Shown here: one piece after another, positions 33,823 through 42,800 of the stretch
Numbering within the stretch: position 1 is the stretch's first letter
Layout of the letters: each line of letters starts with the position of its first letter
Assembly: GCA_944326905.1 (NCBI GenBank)
Contig: CALVFU010000008.1
Coordinates: forward strand, 1-52,596
Reading direction: 5' to 3'
DNA from: Candidatus Gastranaerophilales bacterium
GTDB lineage: Bacteria > Cyanobacteriota > Vampirovibrionia > Gastranaerophilales > Gastranaerophilaceae
DNA length: 52,596 nucleotides
The notes under the pieces: model-generated
The model's database searches: none
Told to the model about the DNA's origin: nothing
What the model saw: only the letters and a program-made list of their open reading frames with translations
Translations under genes and position numbers: made by a program

Positions 33823-34641
33823 TTATTCAACAGCGTTTTGCATTCCTTTATAGATAATTTCCATTTCTTCGCCTGACGCATATACGCAGTGACAGCCGCA
33901 ATCAACATATAGAATTTGACCAGTTGTTCCTGTTGAAAGGTCTGATGCCAGGTATAAACCTGCTTTTCCGACATCTTCAAGCGCCACATTACGTTTAAGA
34001 GGAGCTTTTACAATAGCTGCTTTTAACATCTTGTCAAATCCGCTTATTCCTCTTGCTGCCAGTGTTTTAACAGCTCCTGCTGATATGCAGTTGACTCTTA
34101 TACCGTATTTACCCATATCAACTGCCAGGTATCTCATAGATGATTCTAATGCTGCTTTTGCGACACCCATTATATTGTAATTCGTTACAACGTATTCAGA
34201 GCCAAGATAGGTTAGTGCAAAAATGGAGCCTCCCGCATTCATAATAGGCTGCGCCGCGCGGCAGATTGAAACCAGCGAATATGCACTTACGCCCAACGCC
34301 AAGTCCCAGCCTTCACGAGAAGTGTTGATAAATTCACCCTGTAAGTCTTCTTTTGCTGCAAATGCTACTGCATGAACAACAAAATCAATTTTTCCGTAAA
34401 CTTTTTCACATTCGGCAAATACTGCTTTTACTTCATCTTCATTAGTTACATCGCAGGGCATAATAATTTTTGCATTCATACCTTCTGCCAGCGGACGTAC
34501 TCGTTTTTCCATTGCCTCTCCGGCGTATGTAAATGCAATATCAGCGCCTGCATCGTGTAATTGCTGTGCAATAGCATAAGCAATACCATGGTTATTGGAA
34601 ACACCAAAAATAACCCCTTTTTTCCCCTTCATTAAATCCAT
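33823..34641 (-). CDS. fabI: Enoyl-[acyl-carrier-protein] reductase FabI
   Basis: NAD(P)H-dependent reductase for the last step of the fatty-acid elongation cycle, SDR fold. GVSNNHGIAYAIAQQL is the cofactor-binding motif, VVHAVAFA replaces the usual NNAG, and YNIMGVAKAALE carries the Tyr-x6-Lys catalytic pair of FabI. A second Tyr lies ten residues upstream. 272 aa, typical. SD aaggag 8 nt before the ATG. The gene is monocistronic between hairpins. The FabI-type reductase is a common target of triclosan-like compounds. Confidence 0.96.
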   Translation of the reverse strand: MDLMKGKKGVIFGVSNNHGIAYAIAQQLHDAGADIAFTYAGEAMEKRVRPLAEGMNAKIIMPCDVTNEDEVKAVFAECEKVYGKIDFVVHAVAFAAKEDLQGEFINTSREGWDLALGVSAYSLVSICRAAQPIMNAGGSIFALTYLGSEYVVTNYNIMGVAKAALESSMRYLAVDMGKYGIRVNCISAGAVKTLAARGISGFDKMLKAAIVKAPLKRNVALEDVGKAGLYLASDLSTGTTGQILYVDCGCHCVYASGEEMEIIYKGMQNAVE

Positions 34642-34715
34642 AAAATATCTCCTTATTAAAATTGACTACTTGATATTATCAAAAACATACCGTCGGGTAA
34701 AGTAAAATATTTTTT

Positions 34716-34747
34716 AACAAGCGGCAGCAAATTTGCTGCCGTTTGTT
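34716..34747 (-). terminator. Hairpin after valS
   Basis: Arms 34716-34731 and 34732-34747 form a 16-bp stem with one G-T pair, centred on aaattt. It follows the valS stop by about 10 nt. There is no clear U-run on the minus strand (A-rich instead), so it may be a processing or stability hairpin. Confidence 0.6.
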
Positions 34748-34757
34748 ATTATAAATA

Positions 34758-37427
34758 CTAGCTTTCTAAAGATTTTATCAACTCTTTAATAATTTCAGAC
34801 TGTTTATTAATTTCATCTATCCTTGCATTAGTTTGTTCCACAAGTTCTTTAGGGGCATTTGCTACAAATTTTTCGTTCTTCATTCTGCCCTCAAGAGAAA
34901 TTTTTTCAGTCGTTAACTTATCAAGCTTCTTTTGCTGTCTTTTAATTTCTGCATCTAAGTCAATTAAGTTTGCAAGCGGTACAACAATCTTTGAAGTTGA
35001 AACAACTGCCGCTGCGCTTTTAGGCGGCATTGGTGCATTTACCTCGGCATAAGTTATTTCTTCAACACGTGCCAGCCTGTGAATATATGGTTCAATAACC
35101 TTAAATATACTTTTTTCTCTGCCTGATGTTTTTATTTCAGCGTTTACCTTCACAGATGGTGATATATTAAAGCTTTGGCGGATATTTCTAAGCGAAGTTA
35201 TTGTATCCATAACCAAATCCATTTCTTCTGCCTCTTCAGGATAAGCAAGTTCTGTTTTGTATACAGGGTAGTCAGCTTTCATTAAAGCCGGGGCAGGTTT
35301 TTTTTGCGGTATTAACTGCCATACTTCTTCAGTTATAAATGGCATTATAGGATGAAGCATCCTAAGCGACATATCAAGAACATATCTTAACACTCTTTGA
35401 GTATTAAGCTTAAGTTCTTCATCTGCCAGCTGAATTTTTGCAATCTCTACGTACCAATCACAATAAGAACTTCTAAAGAAGTCGTATAAAATATGCGCAA
35501 CTTCACCAAGCCTGTAGTTTTTAATATTTTCATTTACTTCTTTTGCAGTTTCATTTAATTTGTTCAAAATCCACTTATCAACAATAGTTAGCTTTTCTTT
35601 ATCAATGGGATTGTTATCAACGCCATCAAGGTTCATCATAACAAATCTAGAAGCATTCCAAATTTTATTCGCAAAGTTTCTGCCATATTCAAATCTCTCA
35701 TCACTGACTTTAATATCCTGCCCGCCGTAAGTACATAAGCTTGTCATAGTAAATCTCAAAGCATCACAACCGTATTTGTCGATAATTTTAACAGGGTCAA
35801 TTGTATTACCTTTAGATTTTGACATTTTCTGACCTTTTTCATCTCTGATAAGCCCGTGTATATAAACAGTGGAGAAAGGTGCTTTCTTGGTAAATTCAAG
35901 CCCCATTGTAATCATCCTTGCAACCCAGAAAAAGATAATATCAAACCCTGTTACAAGGACGCTTGTCGGATAAAATTTCTTAAAATCATCTGTTTCACTG
36001 TTTGGAAATCCCATAGTAGAGAACGGCCACAGTCCTGAAGAAAACCAGGTATCTAAAACATCTTCATCCTGTACGTAATTTTCAGGATCAGGATTTTCTT
36101 TTGCAACTATCATTTCGCCTGTAACTTTATGGTAATATGCCGGGATTTGGTGTCCCCACCATAACTGTCTTGATATACACCAGTCTCGGATATTTTCCAT
36201 CCAGCCCAGGTAATCTTTTTCCCATCTTTGAGGAATAAATTTAATTCGTCCGTCTTTTACGGCGGCAATGGCTTCTTTTGCAAGCGGTGCCATTTTTACA
36301 AACCACTGTTCGGATAAAAGAGGCTCTATTGTTGTATGACAGCGCTGGCACTTGCCTACATTGTGCTCGTGTTCTTTTGTTCTAAGAAGAAAATTATTAT
36401 AACTTAATAACTCAAGAATACGTTGACGTGCTTCGTATCTGTCTTTTCCATGGAGCTCCGGCGGAACTTCACCGCAAGCTTTCATTTTGCCTTCTTCGTC
36501 AATTACCCAAATTGGATTAAGCCCGTGGCGTTTTCCGACTTCATAATCGTTAGGATCATGCGCCGGAGTTATTTTTACTGCTCCAGTACCAAAACTTTTG
36601 TCTACATATTCATCGGTAATGATTGGTATTTCTCGGCCAGACAACGGTATAACAACCTTTTTGCCAATAAGTTCCGAATACTTTTTATCAGAAGGATGAA
36701 CAGCGATTGCGACATCGCCAAAAATTGTTTCAGGGCGGGTTGTTGCAACAATTATAGCTCCGCTCTCTCCTTTAAGTGGGTAAGATATTTCCCACAAATG
36801 TCCCTTTTCTGTTTCATATTCAGTTTCTATATCCGAAATCGCGCTCTGGCAGCGGGGACACCAGTTTACAATATACGCACCTTTATAAATTAAACCTTTA
36901 TTATAAAGAGTTACAAAAACTTCTTTTACCGCCTCTGAGCAGCCTTTGTCAAATGTAAATCTTTCTCTGGAGCGGTCAAAAGATGCCCCAAGACGCTTAA
37001 ATTGATTAAGAATTGCTGACTTATGTTCGTTTGCCCACGCCCAGGTTTTTTCAAGAAATTTTTCTCTACCCAGATCGTGCCTGGTTTTGCCTTCTGCTCT
37101 TAATTGTCTTTCAACCACTGCTTGTGTTGCAATACCGGCGTGATCAGTACCGGGGATCCACAAAGCTTCATATCCGCTCATTCTATGATAACGTGTAAGA
37201 ATATCTTGTAATGTACCGTCAAGGGCATGTCCCATATGTAAAACTCCGGTAACATTTGGCGGCGGTATAACTATTGAATACGGCGGCTTATTACTGTGTG
37301 CATCTGCTTTAAAAAATCCGCCATCTTCCCAAAATTTATATATTTTATCCTCTACTGAATTTGGATTATATACCGTTGACATTTCTTCTGTTGTTGTTTC
37401 GTCAATAGTTGAATTTGTGTTAGTCAT
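34758..37427 (-). CDS. valS: Valyl-tRNA synthetase
   Basis: Class I aminoacyl-tRNA synthetase, 889 aa, with HMGHAL (HIGH box) near residue 64-70, the CP1 editing domain, KMSKSKGN (KMSKS loop), the anticodon-binding helical region and a C-terminal coiled-coil arm (about 820-889) typical of ValRS. Two CxxC pairs (NWCPRCQ and KCQRCHTT) could bind zinc in the connective peptide. SD gagga before the ATG. The first 18 residues are a polar extension. A hairpin sits 38 nt upstream of the start. Single gene unit. Confidence 0.97.
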   Translation of the reverse strand: MTNTNSTIDETTTEEMSTVYNPNSVEDKIYKFWEDGGFFKADAHSNKPPYSIVIPPPNVTGVLHMGHALDGTLQDILTRYHRMSGYEALWIPGTDHAGIATQAVVERQLRAEGKTRHDLGREKFLEKTWAWANEHKSAILNQFKRLGASFDRSRERFTFDKGCSEAVKEVFVTLYNKGLIYKGAYIVNWCPRCQSAISDIETEYETEKGHLWEISYPLKGESGAIIVATTRPETIFGDVAIAVHPSDKKYSELIGKKVVIPLSGREIPIITDEYVDKSFGTGAVKITPAHDPNDYEVGKRHGLNPIWVIDEEGKMKACGEVPPELHGKDRYEARQRILELLSYNNFLLRTKEHEHNVGKCQRCHTTIEPLLSEQWFVKMAPLAKEAIAAVKDGRIKFIPQRWEKDYLGWMENIRDWCISRQLWWGHQIPAYYHKVTGEMIVAKENPDPENYVQDEDVLDTWFSSGLWPFSTMGFPNSETDDFKKFYPTSVLVTGFDIIFFWVARMITMGLEFTKKAPFSTVYIHGLIRDEKGQKMSKSKGNTIDPVKIIDKYGCDALRFTMTSLCTYGGQDIKVSDERFEYGRNFANKIWNASRFVMMNLDGVDNNPIDKEKLTIVDKWILNKLNETAKEVNENIKNYRLGEVAHILYDFFRSSYCDWYVEIAKIQLADEELKLNTQRVLRYVLDMSLRMLHPIMPFITEEVWQLIPQKKPAPALMKADYPVYKTELAYPEEAEEMDLVMDTITSLRNIRQSFNISPSVKVNAEIKTSGREKSIFKVIEPYIHRLARVEEITYAEVNAPMPPKSAAAVVSTSKIVVPLANLIDLDAEIKRQQKKLDKLTTEKISLEGRMKNEKFVANAPKELVEQTNARIDEINKQSEIIKELIKSLES

Positions 37428-37464
37428 TTTTATCCTCTTTTTTATATTTCATTCTCAATACAAA

Positions 37465-37491
37465 ATAGCATAAACAAAGGTGTTATGCTAT
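37465..37491 (-). terminator. AT-rich hairpin between a small hypothetical gene and valS
   Basis: Perfect 9-bp stem atagcataa / ttatgctat with a 9-nt loop, followed on the minus strand by TTTTG. It could terminate the upstream small gene or be part of the valS leader. No T-box features (specifier loop, TGGN bulge) are visible in the 93-nt gap. Confidence 0.45.
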
Positions 37492-37520
37492 AGATATATT
37501 ACTTAATGTTAATATTCTTT

Positions 37521-38090
37521 TTATAAATTTAACATATCATTTCCGCCCCAAAAGTTTATTTTATTAAACCCAAAGCCTTTAATGTCTCCATTTTTTTTGT
37601 ATAGGACATCAAAAACTGCATGTATGGAAAATTCGCTGCCGTTTTTTGTTTTCTTTTTTACATTTTCTCTTTTAATATAGTTTAATGCTTTTTTGAAAAA
37701 TTGTCTGGCAGCTTCCATAACCTCAATAGTTTTAGTTGATTTTGTTCTTTTTATACTTTCACTTTTTATTTCACCGAGTTTTTGTCCCATTTCTTGTATT
37801 GCGCCGCAATCTCTTTCTCCTGTAACAATATAAACTACTGCGTGCTCATTGTCATAAACGGAGCGGGCTTTACCGGTTTGTTTATATTCGATGTCAAAGC
37901 TTTTAAACCTTTTAATCAAATTTTCATTTTTATTTTTTATACTGCCTGTAAGATTTCTAATGATATAACTATTACATTTTTTAATATTTTCAGGTTTCAT
38001 AATACGCCAGATTTTACCTGACTTATCTTTAGCGTAGTAGTATACAGGGATGGAAGCTTTAAAGCTTGGAGAATTATTATTAATATGCAT
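37521..38090 (-). CDS. Hypothetical protein with N-terminal PSFKA motif
   Basis: 189 aa, not recognised. Starts MHINNNSPSFKA, the motif also seen on the amidohydrolase, the GH13-like protein and the 44618 gene. The rest is a single basic (Lys-rich) domain with alpha/beta character, ending GFGFNKINFWGGND. No signal peptide or membrane segment. A proper SD (aaggt) precedes the ATG. Upstream of valS on the same strand and separated by a hairpin. I propose no function. Confidence 0.7.
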   Translation of the reverse strand: MHINNNSPSFKASIPVYYYAKDKSGKIWRIMKPENIKKCNSYIIRNLTGSIKNKNENLIKRFKSFDIEYKQTGKARSVYDNEHAVVYIVTGERDCGAIQEMGQKLGEIKSESIKRTKSTKTIEVMEAARQFFKKALNYIKRENVKKKTKNGSEFSIHAVFDVLYKKNGDIKGFGFNKINFWGGNDMLNL

Positions 38091-38134
38091 AATTAAAGAC
38101 CTTATTGCAATTGTTATTAAAAAGTCTGTAAATT

Positions 38135-39667
38135 TTATTTTTTGCCTATGTTTTGAAATAAATTTACAATATTTAAATTTTCATACTGTTCACATGTATT
38201 CCAAATAAGAGTTTGAAGTACATCACCCGGAATGCGGTCAGTAAAATTGTAATTACAAAACCCTTTTACCATATTAGTTGAGCCGTCAATATTGGGCTGG
38301 AAATATTTACAGCATTGGCATATTTTTAAAACAAGTCCATGCTCTGAGAGTTTTACTGATAATTCTTGAAGAGCGTCAGTCATTCTTAAGTGATTATTTT
38401 TTGTAGTATATTTTTTACCCTTGTTATTAATAAAAGTAACGCTTGCAAGTCCGCTGTCAGATACTAATTCCAGCTTGCAGGGGTAATTTTTTTTACCATC
38501 GGACACCCAGACATTAACCAGCATTTTTTCAACGGTAGACGGGGCGGAAGCTTTTTTTATAAAAGCACGTCCCCAGGCTAAAACTGGGAAATTATAGACA
38601 AGCCGGCAAAGGGTATACAGCGGATACAAGAATAAGTACCCAATCTCGTTTGTTCGTATCTTTGCTGCCACCATGCCTGCAAACATTGCTACTATAAGCA
38701 AAATAGCTTGTATTAATATTGTTTTTAAATCAGCAATAAAGTATACATGAAAAGAGTAACAGGTCAGAGCAATGTATATAAATAAAACGGTAAGCCAATT
38801 TGGAGCGATTAATGAACACATTAATTCAACGTGGTTAAATCGGCGGAAGTCAAATTGTTTTATGTAAGTATTAAACAATTCAATCCGCTTGCCGAAATCG
38901 GGGTATTTATGAGTGCAGTTTGTAAAATCCGAATATGATTTTAAATCCGGGGTAGAAAAAACTCTTTCACCTTTTGCAGAGATATCAAGGGTGTATTTAA
39001 GCTCAGTATTAATATCTCCGACAGCAATATATCCGACTTTGTCGAGTAAAGATTTTTTTATAGCGAAAGCATTTGAGTTAAGGATATTTGATAATCCCAT
39101 TTGTGCCCGCATCGCTTCAACGAAATTTGCCATGTATTTTTCGTAAACAAATCTTATTTTTTCAACAAATGAAAGTTTTCTTGAAATAATCGGCTCCAAA
39201 TAAGTAGAGATTGCAGCGTGTTTTTGCAGATAGAAATTTACATCAGTTAAAAAGTCATGCCTTATATAATATTTAGCATCAAGGAATACAAGAGCGTCTA
39301 GCCCGTGAACTTGCGAGAGTTTTTCGACCAAAACGGAATAAGCTTGAGTTTTTCCTACTGTATCCATGTTTTTTATATTGAATACGTTTATGCTTAATTC
39401 ACTGCTTAGAAGAACTTCAGAGTCATCAGTGCAATTATCTAGAATCACATACACAGAATAGCACGAGGAGGGATAATCCTGGCTTTTTAGTAATTTAACA
39501 AGTTGTTCCAAAGTTTCCTTATTATTGTGCGAATATACTATTACACACATATTATTATACTTAGCAGTATACTTATCCCGGATTTTTCGTTTCCTTCGTA
39601 AGAGTTGAACAGCTAACAGTACAAAATAGATTGTGAAGATTGTTATGTAAAAATATAAGATTGTCAT
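38135..39667 (-). CDS. Membrane-associated family 2 glycosyltransferase
   Basis: 510 aa. N-terminal transmembrane helix (2-22), a cytoplasmic GT2-type domain (MCVIVYSHNNKETLEQLVKLLKSQDYP, VYVILDNCTDDSE, ALVFLDAKYYI), then two to three more membrane helices (about 290-350), and a C-terminal Cys-rich segment (ICQCCKYFQP ... GFCNY, four Cys) that may bind metal. The D-x-D-like site reads LDAK, which is non-standard, so activity is less sure. No clear SD. The layout resembles processive polysaccharide synthases. The Cys tail is unusual for GT2. Confidence 0.78.
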   Translation of the reverse strand: MTILYFYITIFTIYFVLLAVQLLRRKRKIRDKYTAKYNNMCVIVYSHNNKETLEQLVKLLKSQDYPSSCYSVYVILDNCTDDSEVLLSSELSINVFNIKNMDTVGKTQAYSVLVEKLSQVHGLDALVFLDAKYYIRHDFLTDVNFYLQKHAAISTYLEPIISRKLSFVEKIRFVYEKYMANFVEAMRAQMGLSNILNSNAFAIKKSLLDKVGYIAVGDINTELKYTLDISAKGERVFSTPDLKSYSDFTNCTHKYPDFGKRIELFNTYIKQFDFRRFNHVELMCSLIAPNWLTVLFIYIALTCYSFHVYFIADLKTILIQAILLIVAMFAGMVAAKIRTNEIGYLFLYPLYTLCRLVYNFPVLAWGRAFIKKASAPSTVEKMLVNVWVSDGKKNYPCKLELVSDSGLASVTFINNKGKKYTTKNNHLRMTDALQELSVKLSEHGLVLKICQCCKYFQPNIDGSTNMVKGFCNYNFTDRIPGDVLQTLIWNTCEQYENLNIVNLFQNIGKK

Positions 39668-39885
39668 GACTATTAATACCGTATCGGTTAATTTTAGTTT
39701 ATATCAAATATCTTTTTTTAACAAGTTATTCCTCCAAATTGAGTATAAATATTAAGTATTTTAGCGATTGTAAATATTTCTTAATAATTCTGTTTAAAAA
39801 CGCAAAAAAAAATTTTTCACCGTTTTAAAATATATAGTAGATAGATTTTAGTGTTATTTACCGGTGCACATTAAGGAGTTTTAAA

Positions 39886-42800
39886 GTGAAATTAAGTAGT
39901 ATTTCAATGTTTAAGCCTGCTTTTACAGGGTATGAGTATAGAAAAAACAGTTTTGGAGAAACTTGTTACTATTTTAACTTTCCTCACGACAGTGGAAATG
40001 TAGACGAAAAAGAGCAAGCGAAAAAAGAAGGCAAAACATATAACGGTTATTGCCAGCACTGTAAACTGGAAATATACCGCTTAAATGAGGATAATCAAAC
40101 ATTGGATACTACCAAACATTGTGTTATAGAGAATATTCCTGAAGAAGGTATTACTCTGGACTTGATTAATGATTATGGTTTTGATTCCAAAGATAAGATT
40201 GCATATAGATTTGAAATTATTGATTCAAATAATAATGTTACAAAAGCACACGATGTCGGTGCAAACAAATATTTAAACGGAGAAAATTATAGTATAGCAT
40301 CACTAAGTGCATTTAAACCAACAGTAAACGGCAGCGGGTACTTATTAATGCCGGACAGTTTTGCTCCGGGGTATGTGTTTAATGGTTTTACGGAAAAAAA
40401 TGCAGACGATATTGGTAAAGTAACATTAAATAAAGATAAAAGGGCAGCGGCAGAAAAAGCAAAGAGGACGTTTTCAAATAGTTATGGAGGCGGTCTTGCG
40501 GGAATGATTGCTCAAATTCCATATTTAAAAGAACGCGGGATAAAAATAGTTTTTGGTACTCCGATTACGGGCGGTGATAATGTTTCTGCTTTTAAGTACT
40601 GGCCGGAGAATTTATTCCAGCTGGCAGGCGGTATTGGTGAAATTAATAATTATGAAGATTACATGGCGGAACTTTTTAAGAATGGCATGGTTTTTGTAAT
40701 GGATGCGCCTCTTACAAGTGAAGGTATGGCAGGGATTCACTATCAATATGCGCTCAGCTGGGGGGATAGAGACAATCAAATGCGGCATTGGTTTAGGATG
40801 AACGGAATTGATTCTAACCAGGTAGGTTATGGAATTGTCGGTAAAAATTCTAAAGGGCTGCGGCACTATATTGTAAATGCGCCTAATAAATTTATAGAAA
40901 AAGATGGTCAAATTCATTACAATGAGCCTAATGAAGATTATGATCCAAAGAAGCCGACGTATATTCAATATTACGATGTAGATTATGTATCAGAAGAAGC
41001 TGTCCGCAAACGTCGGCTGCTTGAAAGATTTGACAAATTAACTGCAGAAAATCCGCTCCAGACAGGTACACATGATGATACTGTTATAAATTTCAGCCAC
41101 ATACTTGATAAAGCTGATTATAATGCTTATTTAAAAAACATTGATAATTTAAATGAAATAAACAAAGCCGGAAAAAACAAAATTGATGCCCAATCAAAAG
41201 AAGGAACTATATATCTTTCTAATCTAACAAGTACGAAACTTACAGAAAAAAAAGCTGCTGGAGTTTTGTATTGGGATGCTAATACAGATATGATAAAATT
41301 ACGCTATTTTGATTCATCGTATGATTATACTTCTAAATATAGCGAACCTGTTGATTCTGCTGGCTTAACAGCGGCAAATAATGAAACTCAGGATATGAGT
41401 ATCCGATATGCAAAGTATTGGACACAAAAAACTAAGGATATACAAAACATCTATACAGCAAAAATGTTAGGTGATATAGCAGGAGCTGAGTTCGGAAAAG
41501 TAAGAATTGACCAGCTTATAAAGGACGGTAAACTTCCAAAAGAAGCCGCAATGGATTTGGAAGCTCTTGAGATGATTGATTTAAATTTATATAAGCTTGG
41601 ACTCCCTGAAATAATGGCGGATACTTTAATAGATAAACTTGCTATGGAACTGCCTCTTGAGTCATTGGAATTATCAAAAGATACGTTAGGCGTACTATCT
41701 ACATCTTATTTTACAGCGAGAGCAACCAGGATAGAACAACAGGGAAGATCGAGGTATGAATTAGCGCAAGAAGGCAACCCGCAGTTTACGGAAGAATTAA
41801 ACGAAAGATACGGATATAAAAAAGTATATGAAAAAGTAAACGAAATGTTTACAGGCGAGGTGCATGATTTTGTGCGGGCTGTTTTAGAGAGTGTAGACAG
41901 TGAAATGCCGGAGGATAAAAAAATATTTGAGAAGGGGTCTAATAACAAACTGACAGAATACGGGTATTATGTGGCTAAATTTACCGTTCAGGATATAGCA
42001 AAACATATATTATTAAAAGCATTTGTGCCGGAATCGGACGCAAAGGTAAATACAAAGGGACAAATATTATATGACTATACGAAGCTGAGAGAGGAGAGCT
42101 CGCTGCCGCAATTGGGCGTCAGGGCGCACACGCCTGAGTATCAGGCAGAGCTGCTGGCGAAGAGGATGAAACACGGATTAAAAGAATTTTCATCGGATTC
42201 AGAACAAATAAAATTGGTAAAGACAGCGGTATTGAATAGGTTTAAGGATGTAAACCTTAATGCATTTCGGTATGCAGAAGCAATAGTAGATAAGTCTGGG
42301 CTGTCTCTTCGTCACAGGGTGGATGCTTTAAAAGATATTGAAGATATAGATGCGTGTGTAAATCAGACTGAAGATCCCGCTAAAGTTCAGAAAAATTTAA
42401 TAGCCTTTTGGAGACGTTTTAAAGATGCAATTTATGGTGTAAGTTCGGATTCTGTTATATATGATGAAATTACGGATACAGAAAAAATAAAAATTGATAA
42501 ACATGACAATCCTGTAGTAAAATTTATGAATGAGTCAGAGCATACAACAGAAGCGGCATATAGTTATACGTTTACAGACTTTTTAAAAATCTTTGCTGGA
42601 GAAGCTGCTAAAGAGACTCTAAATATGGGATATACTGGAGGTGCGTCATACTATATAGATGATATAAACGATCCTAATCCTAAACCTTTTCCGACCTCAC
42701 AGATAGCAATAGATAATCAGCTGCGCGGATTATTTGGTATACAAATGCCGTTAGAATATATTCGTTCACTGTATACATTTGGCGGCAACCATGATAAACC

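Noticed and set aside
37428..37520. T-box riboswitch in front of valS
   Set aside because: Only 93 nt; no specifier loop or TGGN antiterminator bulge visible, just a short AT hairpin.
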